A stretch of 64,000 bases of DNA from Fibrobacter sp. (GTDB taxonomy: Bacteria; Fibrobacterota; Fibrobacteria; Fibrobacterales; Fibrobacteraceae), in the NCBI GenBank assembly GCA_017503015.1, contig JAFVTX010000030.1, forward strand, positions 45,874 to 109,873. Direction: 5' to 3'. This document shows positions 34,617 to 42,566 of the stretch, piece by piece. The notes below the pieces were generated by a model, which had not been told where the DNA came from, searched no databases, and was given only the letters and a program-made list of their open reading frames with translations. Numbering within the stretch: position 1 is the stretch's first letter; every line of letters begins with the position of its first letter. The position numbers and the translations under genes are program-made.

Positions 34617-36034
34617 TGGACACCATTCAAGATTTACAGGAACAGCTGAAAAGCGGGAAGACGACCGCCGAAGGGCTGGTGCAGTCCGCCCTCAGCAAGA
34701 TTGACGCTACCAAGGACTTGAACGCCTATATTTCTGTTCTTAACGAACGGGCGCTGGCCCGTGCCAAGGAAAGCGACAAGCGCCGCGCCGAAGGCAAGAC
34801 CCTGGGTGCGCTGGACGGGATTCCCGTAGCCGTGAAGGACAACATGTGTCTCGAAGGCACCCGCACTACGGCAGCCTCCAAGATTCTCGAAAACTTTGTA
34901 GCCCCCTACACCGCCACTGCCATCGAAAAGCTGGAAGCGGCAGGTGCCGTCATCGTGGGCAAGACCAACATGGACGAATTCGCCATGGGTTCCAGCAACG
35001 AGACCTCTTACTTCGGCCCTGTGAAGAACCCGCTGGACAGTTCCCGCGTACCGGGAGGTTCCTCCGGAGGCTCGGCCGTAGCCGTGGCCTCGGGCACGGT
35101 CCCCTGTGCTCTAGGCTCCGATACCGGCGGATCAATCCGTCAGCCTGCCGCCTGCACAGGGGTGGTGGGCCTTAAGCCCACCTACGGCCGCGTGTCCCGC
35201 TACGGTCTTCTGGCTTACGCCAGCAGCCTGGACCAGATCGGTCCCTTCGGTGCCACCGTAGCCGACTGCGCAACACTGCTTTCGGCCATCTGCGGAATCG
35301 ACCCTCACGACAATACCACCAGCGCAAGGCCTACCGAAGATTTCGGCGCAAAGCTTGACGCAGGCATCAAGGGCAAGGTCATCGGTGTGCCTAAGGAATA
35401 CTTCGGCGAAGGCCTGGACAAGGACTGCAAGGCCGCCATCGAAGGCATGCTCAAGAAGATGGAAGCGGAAGGTGCCACCCTCAAGGAAGTAAGCCTCCCC
35501 CATATCAGCTACGCCGTGTCCAGCTACTACATCATCGCCACCGCCGAGGCCAGTTCCAACCTCTCCCGCTACGACGGCGTGCGCTACGGCTACCGGAGCA
35601 AGGATGCCCGCAAGCTGTTCGACCTTTACGCCAAGTCCAGAAGCGAAGGCTTCGGCAAAGAAGTCCAGCGCCGCATTCTGCTGGGCAGTTACGTGCTCAG
35701 CGCAGGCTTCTACGACGCCTACTACGTGCAGGCCCAGAAGGTGCGCCGCCTCATTACCGACGACTTCAACAAGGCCTTTGAAAGCTGCGACGTAATTGCA
35801 AGCCCCGCCATGCCGGGGCTCCCGCTGAAGTGCGGCATGAACGAGTCCGACCCCATGGCCGTATACCTCAGCGACATCTACACCGTGAGCCTGAACCTTG
35901 CTGGGCTTCCGGGCGTAACGGTCCCCTGCGGAATGGCAGGCGGGTTGCCTGTAGGCCTCCAGTGGATCGGCAAGCCCTTCATGGAAGCGGACCTGCTTTC
36001 CGTTGCCGCCGCAACGGAGCGCTTGAACAAGTAA
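34616..36034 (+). CDS. gatA: Glu/Asp-tRNA amidotransferase subunit A
   Basis: Amidase subunit of GatCAB, which converts Glu-tRNA(Gln) or Asp-tRNA(Asn) to the amidated form. The 472-residue product has the amidase-signature Ser-cisSer-Lys triad: Lys in GIPVAVKDNM (about 75), the GGSSGGSAVAVASG loop (about 150) and the nucleophile in SDTGGSIRQPA (about 174). ATG 34616 follows GGAGG at 34602-34606; the frame is open to 34595. gatB and gatC are not adjacent, so the complex is encoded from dispersed loci. Confidence 0.96.
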   Translation: MDTIQDLQEQLKSGKTTAEGLVQSALSKIDATKDLNAYISVLNERALARAKESDKRRAEGKTLGALDGIPVAVKDNMCLEGTRTTAASKILENFVAPYTATAIEKLEAAGAVIVGKTNMDEFAMGSSNETSYFGPVKNPLDSSRVPGGSSGGSAVAVASGTVPCALGSDTGGSIRQPAACTGVVGLKPTYGRVSRYGLLAYASSLDQIGPFGATVADCATLLSAICGIDPHDNTTSARPTEDFGAKLDAGIKGKVIGVPKEYFGEGLDKDCKAAIEGMLKKMEAEGATLKEVSLPHISYAVSSYYIIATAEASSNLSRYDGVRYGYRSKDARKLFDLYAKSRSEGFGKEVQRRILLGSYVLSAGFYDAYYVQAQKVRRLITDDFNKAFESCDVIASPAMPGLPLKCGMNESDPMAVYLSDIYTVSLNLAGLPGVTVPCGMAGGLPVGLQWIGKPFMEADLLSVAAATERLNK

Positions 36035-36097
36035 TCCGCTGGAGTCCGTTTACATAGACCGCGTCGGACAAACCGTGCAAGGCATCGTTTGTTACCA

Positions 36098-36130
36098 AAG
36101 GATTTGTTCTCCAGAACAAGTCCTTTTTTT
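36098..36130 (+). terminator. gatA intrinsic terminator
   Basis: AAGGATTTGTTCT (36098-36110) pairs with AGAACAAGTCCTT (36113-36125) with one wobble, loop CC, then a T run to 36130. Confidence 0.9.
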
Positions 36131-36175
36131 CGTCTTGGCAAAAAATCGCTTTGTCGGAAAACCAAGCCGTCTATC

Positions 36176-36204
36176 TTGAAACAAAGTCCTCTCTTTTTTA
36201 AATA
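36176..36204 (+). promoter_or_regulatory. Promoter of the DUF3943 gene, leaderless geometry
   Basis: TTGAAA (36176-36181) and TAAATA (36199-36204) with a 17-nt spacer; 6 nt then separate the -10 box from the ATG at 36211. Confidence 0.65.
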
Positions 36205-36210
36205 TTAAGA

Positions 36211-37782
36211 ATGCTTTTCAAGCGCCTCTCAAAAATCGTCGCAATACTTCTCGCTCTTAGCGGAGTCCTATTCGCACAGCAGATTGACTCGGCAAAAATC
36301 GCGGCCATTCCAGACTCCCTCCGGGAAAAATTGAGAGACGAAAATGCCGTTTTCAGTATCGAAGAGGCAAAGATTCTGCGCACCGCCGTATTGGGCGACT
36401 CCGTCATTACGGAACGGGAAAAAGACACCCTTGTCGTGCCCAAGGACAGCCTTTACGGCACCCATGTAAACCCTCTAATCGTATCTGCAGAAGTTCTAGG
36501 CCAAAACGCACTCGTATGGTCGTTTGATTATTACGTCCTTGACAAGAACTACGCCCACACCGGACCAAGCTACTGGAAAAGAAACTTCCGCGAAGGCTGG
36601 AAATGGGACCACAACCATTGGGCCATCAACTTTTACGGACACCCCTACCAAGGTTCCATGTACTATGCCGCCGCAAGAGGTGGCGGCTACGGATTCTACT
36701 CAAGCCTACTGTTTGCCGCTCTTGGCAGTTCCACCTGGGAAATGTTCTGCGAAACGGAATATCCCGCTCCCAACGACCTTATTTCTACATCCATTGCGGG
36801 CTCCGTATTTGGCGAAGCTCTTTACAGGCTTTCGCGTGCAGCCTACAACAGGCCTGGCGCCCCCTGGTACAGGCAGCTGGCCGCATTCGTGCTTGAGCCT
36901 GCAGGCTATGTCCAACGGAAAGCTTTCGGCAACCGGGACTTTTACACAGGCTGGGTTCCCATTGAACTCGCTATCGCCACAGGCATGGGGTCCCGATTCG
37001 GCTCTGTCTACCGCATGGGTGGCAAGAATTCCGATGAGGTTGACGCCAAATGGAACGACCGTCACGGAATCCTTGCCGTTTCCCTGGAATACGGGAAACC
37101 CTATACAAAAGTAAAACGTCCATTTGATTATTTCCAGGCCGAATTCATGAGCGAAGAAGGCTTCGAGGGAGCCGTGCTGCAACTGGATGTCATGGGAAAG
37201 CTAATCAACCGGGGAATCCACGGGCGTGGGCACTGGCTGGACTTTTCCATCAACCTTGACTACGATACCTTTTACGGAGATCTCGCGACCGTCAGCACCC
37301 TGTCTTTGGGCGGTGCAATGGATATCGCACTTTGGCTCACCCCCAGCATACGTTTCCGCGTCATCAACCAACTCTACTGGATTATGCTGGGTTCTGCCGA
37401 CATGGGCTACGACGACATCATCCAGGAATTCAATCCTGACTACCATCCGGACAAAGACAGCTACCAATACAATTCCGGCGTAAAATACAGCCTCACCCTG
37501 GAAGTTCTCTACAAGAACAAATGGAAACTCTTCAGCAAGACAACCATTGACGCCATGAAAACCATCGAAGGAACAACGCCTGATTACGGCGTGACCGGCT
37601 GGGATTTCTTGCTGCTCAACAAGACCGCACTTGAATACAAGTTGCTAAGTTGGATGGATGTCGGCTACCGTTTAGACACATACGTCAAAATGGCCGCCTA
37701 TTCCTCTGAAATCGCCGAACCCATGTCCCGCAGGCTCCATGCCTACACCCTATACTTGAATTTCCACCTGCTGGGGGATTAA
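36211..37782 (+). CDS. DUF3943 outer-membrane-type protein
   Basis: A 523-residue exported protein with a signal peptide ending LSGVLFAQ. The conserved block HWAINFYGHPYQGSMYYAAA followed by RGGGYGFYSS and GSSTWEMFCE (about 133-185) identifies DUF3943. The C-terminal half alternates polar and aromatic residues as in a beta-barrel (LHAYTLYLNFHLLGD at the end). The function is unknown. Outer-membrane location is inferred. It is a single-gene unit with its own promoter, convergent with the RhtB-type gene (12 nt between stops). Confidence 0.78.
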   Translation: MLFKRLSKIVAILLALSGVLFAQQIDSAKIAAIPDSLREKLRDENAVFSIEEAKILRTAVLGDSVITEREKDTLVVPKDSLYGTHVNPLIVSAEVLGQNALVWSFDYYVLDKNYAHTGPSYWKRNFREGWKWDHNHWAINFYGHPYQGSMYYAAARGGGYGFYSSLLFAALGSSTWEMFCETEYPAPNDLISTSIAGSVFGEALYRLSRAAYNRPGAPWYRQLAAFVLEPAGYVQRKAFGNRDFYTGWVPIELAIATGMGSRFGSVYRMGGKNSDEVDAKWNDRHGILAVSLEYGKPYTKVKRPFDYFQAEFMSEEGFEGAVLQLDVMGKLINRGIHGRGHWLDFSINLDYDTFYGDLATVSTLSLGGAMDIALWLTPSIRFRVINQLYWIMLGSADMGYDDIIQEFNPDYHPDKDSYQYNSGVKYSLTLEVLYKNKWKLFSKTTIDAMKTIEGTTPDYGVTGWDFLLLNKTALEYKLLSWMDVGYRLDTYVKMAAYSSEIAEPMSRRLHAYTLYLNFHLLGD

Positions 37783-37794
37783 AAACGCCAACGG

Positions 37795-38439
37795 CTACAG
37801 CGCAAACAGCGCGACGGCCATGAACAGGAATACCGCACCGGAGAACCAGTTCAGGTTGCGGTTCGCCTTGGGGCTGTTCAGCATGAACTTCTTGACGGCA
37901 CCCGCCAGAAGCGCAACAGTTCCGAACACGATGAAGGTCGCCACCACGAATTCCGACCCGAGAATCAACATCTGGACCGACGGGCTCAAGAGGCTGTCCA
38001 TCTTTACCGCAGGCGGGATAAACGACAGCGCGAAAAGTATCGCCTTCGGGTTCGTGAGGTTCATGATGATGCCACGCAAGTAGAGCCTGCGGGCCGACAC
38101 CACTCCTACACGCCTCTCGTCTGTAGGGCTCTGCCCGTTCTCTCGTCTCTCGTCTAAAGCAACTACTCCCGCCCGCACCTGAAAGCTCTTGTAGGCCAGA
38201 TACACCAGGTAGGCAGCGCCCAAGCACTGGATTACGAAAAACGCCACAGGGCTTGCGGCAATCAGGGCAGACACGCCCACCACCAAAAGCCCCGTCTGCA
38301 CCATTATCCCCGTACACAGCCCGCAAATAATGCAAAAACCGGCCTTGGCACCGTGAGTAGCGCTCTGGGCCAGCACGAACAAATTATCCGGCCCGGGAGC
38401 GAGGGCGACAACGATGGCGGCAATGAAAAATTCAAGCAT
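37795..38439 (-). CDS. LysE/RhtB family amino acid exporter
   Basis: Inner-membrane exporter of 214 residues with about six helices. The N-terminus FIAAIVVALAPGPDNLFVLA matches the RhtB pattern PGPxxxxV, and YLRGIIMNLTNPKAILFALS is the conserved second half. The substrate (homoserine, threonine or other) cannot be told. The cytoplasmic loop between residues 90 and 110 reads DERRENGQSPTDERRVG and is encoded by a GAGACGAG-type repeat. It overlaps the ORF space just after the zinc-ribbon gene and is probably co-transcribed with it. Confidence 0.88.
   Translation of the reverse strand: MLEFFIAAIVVALAPGPDNLFVLAQSATHGAKAGFCIICGLCTGIMVQTGLLVVGVSALIAASPVAFFVIQCLGAAYLVYLAYKSFQVRAGVVALDERRENGQSPTDERRVGVVSARRLYLRGIIMNLTNPKAILFALSFIPPAVKMDSLLSPSVQMLILGSEFVVATFIVFGTVALLAGAVKKFMLNSPKANRNLNWFSGAVFLFMAVALFAL
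38108..38158. repeat. CTCTCGTCT repeat in frame inside the rhtB-like gene
   Basis: CCTCTCGTCT, a GGGCTCTGCCC hairpin and CTCTCGTCTCTCGTCT encode the loop DERR...TDERR. The same words occur at 10946-10982. Confidence 0.6.
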
Positions 38440-38465
38440 AAAAAACAGCGATAAGTGGACTTGGG

Positions 38466-38930
38466 CTACAAGCTTTCCAGGAACTTTTCGGCATCCATCT
38501 CGGCAAGGTCTTTCTGCAACTTTTCCAGGGCCTCGTCCGTAATGGCCACAGCCCTGCGGGCATCCCCGTGACCAGCACCGCCAACAGCGGCATCCGCACC
38601 GCCGGCATCGGCAGCGCTATTTTCGCCTGCACCGGACTGACCGACACGCTCCTCCGCCAAGGCGTTGGACGCATCCACCATACGGCGCAGCGAATCCGCC
38701 ACCTCCTTCACCGAGGCGTCGTTACTCACCACCACGTCCAGCACCTTGGAAAGCCGCTTGCGGAGCCCTGCAAACTCGTCCCTGTCCAGCTCGGCGGTTT
38801 CTCCCCCGTAATACATCAGCGGGGTCTTGCACCTGACGCAAGAAAACACCATCATGCTGGAAGGCTCGCCCTTCACCATGACCTGGAAAGAAGACCCGCA
38901 ATGGGGGCAGTTGATATGCAGTTCGCTCAT
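38466..38930 (-). CDS. Small zinc-ribbon protein of unknown function
   Basis: A 154-residue protein with an N-terminal zinc ribbon of two CxxC knuckles (CPHC at 9-12 and CVRC at 31-34). A helical region (about 50-95) and an Ala/Gly-rich linker with a short C-terminal helix follow. The zinc ribbon resembles MJ0042-type or DUF-like ribbons found in regulatory or envelope proteins, but no family is certain. The ATG is 7 nt after a minus-strand TACATT box (38938-38943) and has no ribosome site. It lies upstream of the RhtB-type gene. Confidence 0.65.
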   Translation of the reverse strand: MSELHINCPHCGSSFQVMVKGEPSSMMVFSCVRCKTPLMYYGGETAELDRDEFAGLRKRLSKVLDVVVSNDASVKEVADSLRRMVDASNALAEERVGQSGAGENSAADAGGADAAVGGAGHGDARRAVAITDEALEKLQKDLAEMDAEKFLESL

Positions 38931-39015
38931 GATCTATAATGTAGAAATTTTAGATAACCCAAGCCAACGCCACTACATTATTTTATTTTTCTCTTGTCTG
39001 ACGATTCAACATAAG

Positions 39016-39100
39016 GGAGATGTCCGCCTTTGCGGACATGACAAATCAAACCTTTTCGACTCAAACCCCTAGTTCCTAGATCCTAGCCACTATCAACTAC
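39016..39100. repeat. GGACATGAC hairpin and CTAG-rich patch
   Basis: GATGTCCGC and GCGGACATGACA form a hairpin (about 39018-39045), followed by CCCTAGTTCCTAGATCCTAG words up to the mraY start. No gene is seen in 38931-39101. Confidence 0.5.
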
Positions 39101-39101
39101 T

Positions 39102-40247
39102 ATGCTCTGCCATTGGCTCTATCACATTACCAGCATTGACCTTTTCGACGGCCGTCTGTTCCGTGCAGGCGTGGCCGCCATGCTCTCCATCGTTTTAGTC
39201 ATGTGCCTCATGCCGGTCTATATCCGCAAACTCCAGCGCCTTGACGCCACCTCCGATTTTGACAAGGACGGAGCCAAGAGCCCTCCCATCATGGGCGGTC
39301 TCCTTCTGGTAATCGTCGTCGAGGTCGTCTCGCTCCTGGTCTGCAAGATGAACGGATACAGCATTTCCACCCTGGTCATCCTGGCGGCATTCTCCGCCGT
39401 GGGCGCCATCGACGACATCGCCAAAGTCAAGGCCAAGCGCCTCATCAAGCTGGGCAAGCTCAAGGCCGCCGACTACATGGACAAGGCCGACGGCATCTCC
39501 AGCAGTCTCCGTCTGTTCCTCTACTTCCTCTTTAGCCTCGTTGTGGCCATCTTCTGCTACAAGTTCATTCCCGAACTCAAGGGCGACCTGACCATTCCCC
39601 TCCTCCCCATCGACATGTTCCAGCTGCACCTGCCCAACTGGATTTTCGTCGCCTTCATGACATTTGTCATCGCGGCCAGCGCCAACGGCACCAACTTCAC
39701 CGACGGTCTGGACAGCCTCGTGTCCGTGCCGATCCTCACCAGCATGGTGTTCGTGGGTCTCGTGGCCTACGTGAGCGGAAACTTCATCTTCAGCCAGTAC
39801 CTGAGCGTGCCCTACCTGCCGGGCTGCGACGAGCTGTTCCCCATCGCCACAGCCATTGCAGGCGCACTGCTTGCCTACCTGTGGTTCAACAGTCCTCCCG
39901 CCGAAATCTACATGGGCGACGCGGGCTCCGTAGGCTTTGGTGCCGCCATCGGCATCATGTTCATCTTGGTGCAGGCGGGACTGTTTCTACCCATCGTGTG
40001 CATCATCATCATCGCCGAAGCCTGCTCCGTGCTGCTCCAAATACTCTGGTTCAAGTTCACCCGCAAGACCACCGGCACCGGCAAGCGCCTGTTCCTCTGC
40101 GCGCCCCTGCACCACCATTACCAAAAGAAATGGGAAGGCAAGTTCCCGAGCAAGCCCCTGATGAACTCCAAGATCGTGTGGCGCATGCATCTGGTGAGCA
40201 TCTTCGCCCTCATCTTCAGCATGGTGGTGTTTTTTGGAATTAGGTAA
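39102..40247 (+). CDS. mraY: Phospho-N-acetylmuramoyl-pentapeptide transferase
   Basis: Membrane enzyme making lipid I from UDP-MurNAc-pentapeptide and undecaprenyl phosphate. The 381-residue product has about ten helices. The conserved aspartates occur in AVGAIDDIAKVKA and NGTNFTDGLDSL, with EIYMGDAGSVGFGA and the HHH motif in APLHHHYQKKWEGK. The third motif differs from the more usual NAxNLTDGLDGL. It stands alone rather than in a mur/fts (dcw) cluster. No ribosome site precedes the ATG. A terminator-like hairpin that is part of the rpn leader follows. Confidence 0.95.
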   Translation: MLCHWLYHITSIDLFDGRLFRAGVAAMLSIVLVMCLMPVYIRKLQRLDATSDFDKDGAKSPPIMGGLLLVIVVEVVSLLVCKMNGYSISTLVILAAFSAVGAIDDIAKVKAKRLIKLGKLKAADYMDKADGISSSLRLFLYFLFSLVVAIFCYKFIPELKGDLTIPLLPIDMFQLHLPNWIFVAFMTFVIAASANGTNFTDGLDSLVSVPILTSMVFVGLVAYVSGNFIFSQYLSVPYLPGCDELFPIATAIAGALLAYLWFNSPPAEIYMGDAGSVGFGAAIGIMFILVQAGLFLPIVCIIIIAEACSVLLQILWFKFTRKTTGTGKRLFLCAPLHHHYQKKWEGKFPSKPLMNSKIVWRMHLVSIFALIFSMVVFFGIR

Positions 40248-40249
40248 TG

Positions 40250-40370
40250 TTGTCATGCCCCGCTTGACGGGGCCTCTCCTTTTCAAGCCCTTGTAAAAAT
40301 TTTCTTTACAAGGCTTTTTTGATCTACATCTCCGTCTTATACATAGAACACCATTAAAAACGGAGATATT
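40250..40370 (+). promoter_or_regulatory. Conserved leader of the rpn gene
   Basis: Shared with 23621-23742. It contains GCCCCGCTTGACGGGGC, a terminator hairpin CTTGTAAA/TTTACAAG followed by GCTTTTTT, and an inverted repeat ATCTCCGT (40328-40335) with ACGGAGAT (40360-40367). The right arm includes the ribosome site GGAG, 5 nt before the rpn ATG, so folding would hide it. Confidence 0.6.
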
Positions 40371-41120
40371 ATGACTAACGAAAACAAGCTGGACGACAAC
40401 ATCGATTTCATTCAGGAATTCAACACTATCGTTGAGTCCGCAAATGACGAATCCAAGTTCAACCACGATAGATACTTCAGATTTGCATTTGCCGACACGG
40501 GACGCATGACAGAATTGCTGAAACTATCCGCCAAGAAGAAACCCTCCCTTAAGGCTTTCTTGAACACCATTGACATTTCGACATTGCGTGGTGCTCCCGA
40601 GAACTCTTCTACCGCAAAACACACGAGTTCAGCGGACCTTGTATTCGAAGCAGACATCAAGGGAAATGGAGGCAAAGCGGGACTTTATGTGGGAATCATT
40701 ACTGAGCACAAGTCCACAAACAAGGACGATGTCATGAGGCAACTTTCCGAATATCACCACCACCTGTTCATTGAACACAATAAGGATATCCCCGTGGTAG
40801 CGTTTATCGTTTACAACGGGGAGATGGATTGGAATCCGCTTTCCAAGCCACATTTTGCGAACTATCCAGAATACTATCACGATATCGGGTATCCGTTCAA
40901 AGTTGAATTCCTGGATGTAGGACACGGAGTGAGTGACGCCGATTTGAAAGGATTGTCGCCCATGACCCTTGTCGCTTTGACCGCAATGAAATATATTTGG
41001 AATGCGGAGCAATTCTCCGTTTCTTTCAAAGAAGCCGCAGTGCGCCTGCTCAAGATGCAGAACTCAGACACTGGGAAAGAATTCATCAAACAGTCACTAT
41101 CCTACTTCTTCTGGAAGTGA
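40371..41120 (+). CDS. Rpn family PD-(D/E)XK nuclease
   Basis: Member of the recombination-promoting nuclease / putative transposase family, 249 residues. The nuclease core is visible: the N-terminal FNHDRYFRFAFADTG (about 25), SADLVFEADIKGNGGKAGLY with the catalytic Asp (about 88-107) and IITEHKST (Glu-x-Lys, near 112). YHDIGYPFKVEFLDV follows. Rpn proteins cleave DNA and can be toxic, with roles proposed in phage defence. The usual C-terminal oligomerisation tail is missing; a separate ORF 30 nt downstream encodes it. The leader may restrict translation. Confidence 0.85.
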   Translation: MTNENKLDDNIDFIQEFNTIVESANDESKFNHDRYFRFAFADTGRMTELLKLSAKKKPSLKAFLNTIDISTLRGAPENSSTAKHTSSADLVFEADIKGNGGKAGLYVGIITEHKSTNKDDVMRQLSEYHHHLFIEHNKDIPVVAFIVYNGEMDWNPLSKPHFANYPEYYHDIGYPFKVEFLDVGHGVSDADLKGLSPMTLVALTAMKYIWNAEQFSVSFKEAAVRLLKMQNSDTGKEFIKQSLSYFFWK

Positions 41121-41150
41121 CCATACAAGGAAAACAGCGAGGTAATCAAG

Positions 41151-41330
41151 ATGGATAGTCCTGAAGCAGTAGCGAACAAAGGTTATGAATCTTTTGCCGA
41201 ACACTTCCTGCGTGTGGGCAAGGAACAGTCTGTACGCGAACTTGCCAAGGGCTTTCGTGATAGCGGAGTTTCATTGGCTATTATTGCAAAACAAACAGGT
41301 CTTTCCGAAGCTGAAATTAAGGCTTTGTAA
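41151..41330 (+). CDS. Separate Rpn C-terminal tail ORF, possible RpnS-like antitoxin
   Basis: A 59-residue ORF with a good ribosome site (GAGG at 41139-41142, 8 nt before the ATG). Its sequence (SVRELAKGFRDSGVSLAIIA then KQTGLSEAEIKAL) matches the tail that normally ends Rpn proteins. In E. coli the tail is also made alone from an internal start and inhibits the full-length toxin. Here it is a distinct cistron after the nuclease. Alternatively it could be the end of a once longer rpn gene split by a stop codon. It is too short for automatic ORF listing. Confidence 0.6.
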   Translation: MDSPEAVANKGYESFAEHFLRVGKEQSVRELAKGFRDSGVSLAIIAKQTGLSEAEIKAL

Positions 41331-41362
41331 AAAAAGCCCGAGGTTCTTTTGGAACTTCGGGC
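41330..41362 (-). terminator. Intrinsic terminator, strongest for the minus-strand FISUC gene
   Basis: GCCCGAGGTTC (41336-41346) pairs with GAACTTCGGGC (41352-41362) with one wobble, loop TTTTG. On the minus strand the hairpin is followed by seven T, so it serves the lipoprotein gene that ends at 41410. On the plus strand it could also stop the rpn unit. Confidence 0.85.
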
Positions 41363-41409
41363 GTATCTCTCTTTACTTAGAACCTTTCTGCAATGCGTTC
41401 ACCTTGTGG

Positions 41410-42471
41410 TCAGTCCTTTAGGCAACGAACAGAGAGCCCGAATGTCTTGCTGTAGTAGCTCAGGTGCGCCTCGTCGTCATAGTGGCACAGGTACATATAG
41501 TAGGCAAAGTCCCAATCGTTCTGCGTGGCACTCCAGAAGTAGGCGATGTCGCCGACATTATTGAAGTAGAGATCGTCGGTCCAGATGCCAGCAGGGAGCG
41601 CAGAAAAGCCGTAGGCATCCTCGTTGGTGATGCCGTTATGGGCACGCCAGCCTGTCTGCGACTTTAGTTTTGCACCGGCGGCTGATGATCCACCCACCGC
41701 CGTGAACAGGGTTTGCCATTCATCCTTGGTCGGCAAGTGCCAGCCCGACGGGCAAATACCCGACACCTTTTCAGGCAGCGTACAGGCTCTGAGGTAACCG
41801 CAGTTCACGCCGGTGCCACCGTCGTAAAGCTTGACGGAGTCGATTGCCGCAGCCCAAGTATAGAGACGACCTGTCACGGCACAGTTCTCAACCACGTCAT
41901 TGTAGCACCAACTCTTGCCCTTGAGGCTCGGCGTGGTTACGCTGTCGGCATAGTCCAGGTTCTCCGCCATCCAGGTCTGGTCGCCAATCTTTACAGTCTT
42001 GTAAACTTTGCTATCGCGGTGGTCGGTCAGGGTGCCGTAGGTGATTTTCGGGTTCAGGCGGGCTTCCTTCGGTACATCCCAGCTCCATTTGGCAGGAATA
42101 GTAGAGCCGCTGGAACTGGATTCCAGGTCATCGTCCCCTATAGAAGGCGAAGAGTCGTCTTCGTTGGACTCGGTTGATGAACTGGACAGTTTCGACATCA
42201 GTTCTTCCAGCTCATCTTTCAACTTATCCCCGGTAAGACCATCCTTGATTTTTTCAATGGTAGCAGAATCTGTGACAGCCACCCACTCGTTCTCAAGACA
42301 GGCGAAATAGGTAGTATTCACCTTGGCGACATCCTTATCACAAGCGTTAGGCAGGTCTGCCTCATTCTTGTAAGAGGGAATTTCGTTGGACGAACCACTG
42401 GAACTGTCATCACAAGCGACAAAGCATGCTGCAGTCAGGGCGATAGATGCCGCCAGGATTAATTTTTTCAT
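41410..42471 (-). CDS. FISUC-domain lipoprotein, second copy
   Basis: A 353-residue lipoprotein with signal peptide and lipobox (CFVAC, Cys20), a Ser-rich start, a short acidic region, a poly-serine linker (about 95-130) and the Fibrobacter major paralogous domain (about 145-353; IGDQTWMAENLDYA, GRLYTWAAAIDS, GICPSGWHLPTKDEWQTLF, GLSVRCLKD). The domain closely resembles that of the 24488-25825 protein, while the N-terminal halves differ, as expected for paralogues with swapped front ends. The start is the ATG at 42471; the upstream extension is unlikely. Function unknown. Confidence 0.88.
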   Translation of the reverse strand: MKKLILAASIALTAACFVACDDSSSGSSNEIPSYKNEADLPNACDKDVAKVNTTYFACLENEWVAVTDSATIEKIKDGLTGDKLKDELEELMSKLSSSSTESNEDDSSPSIGDDDLESSSSGSTIPAKWSWDVPKEARLNPKITYGTLTDHRDSKVYKTVKIGDQTWMAENLDYADSVTTPSLKGKSWCYNDVVENCAVTGRLYTWAAAIDSVKLYDGGTGVNCGYLRACTLPEKVSGICPSGWHLPTKDEWQTLFTAVGGSSAAGAKLKSQTGWRAHNGITNEDAYGFSALPAGIWTDDLYFNNVGDIAYFWSATQNDWDFAYYMYLCHYDDEAHLSYYSKTFGLSVRCLKD

Positions 42472-42554
42472 GGACTTCTTACTTGAAACTATAATTATGG
42501 GCAATGTAATATTTGGAAACAGATGCGTCAAGTGTAGCCCACCTCCTACTATTC

Positions 42555-42560
42555 TATATT
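42555..42560 (+). promoter_or_regulatory. -10 box 6 nt before the pyrophosphorylase start
   Basis: TATATT followed by TAGCTT and the ATG at 42567. No clear -35 box at 16-18 nt upstream and no ribosome site. It fits the leaderless pattern seen elsewhere in the window. Confidence 0.4.
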
Positions 42561-42566
42561 TAGCTT

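Noticed and set aside
41118..41151. Sequencing frameshift joining rpn and the tail ORF
   Set aside because: The second ORF has its own ribosome site and ATG, and the first ends in a normal stop. A mutation splitting an older fused gene is still possible and is stated with the feature.
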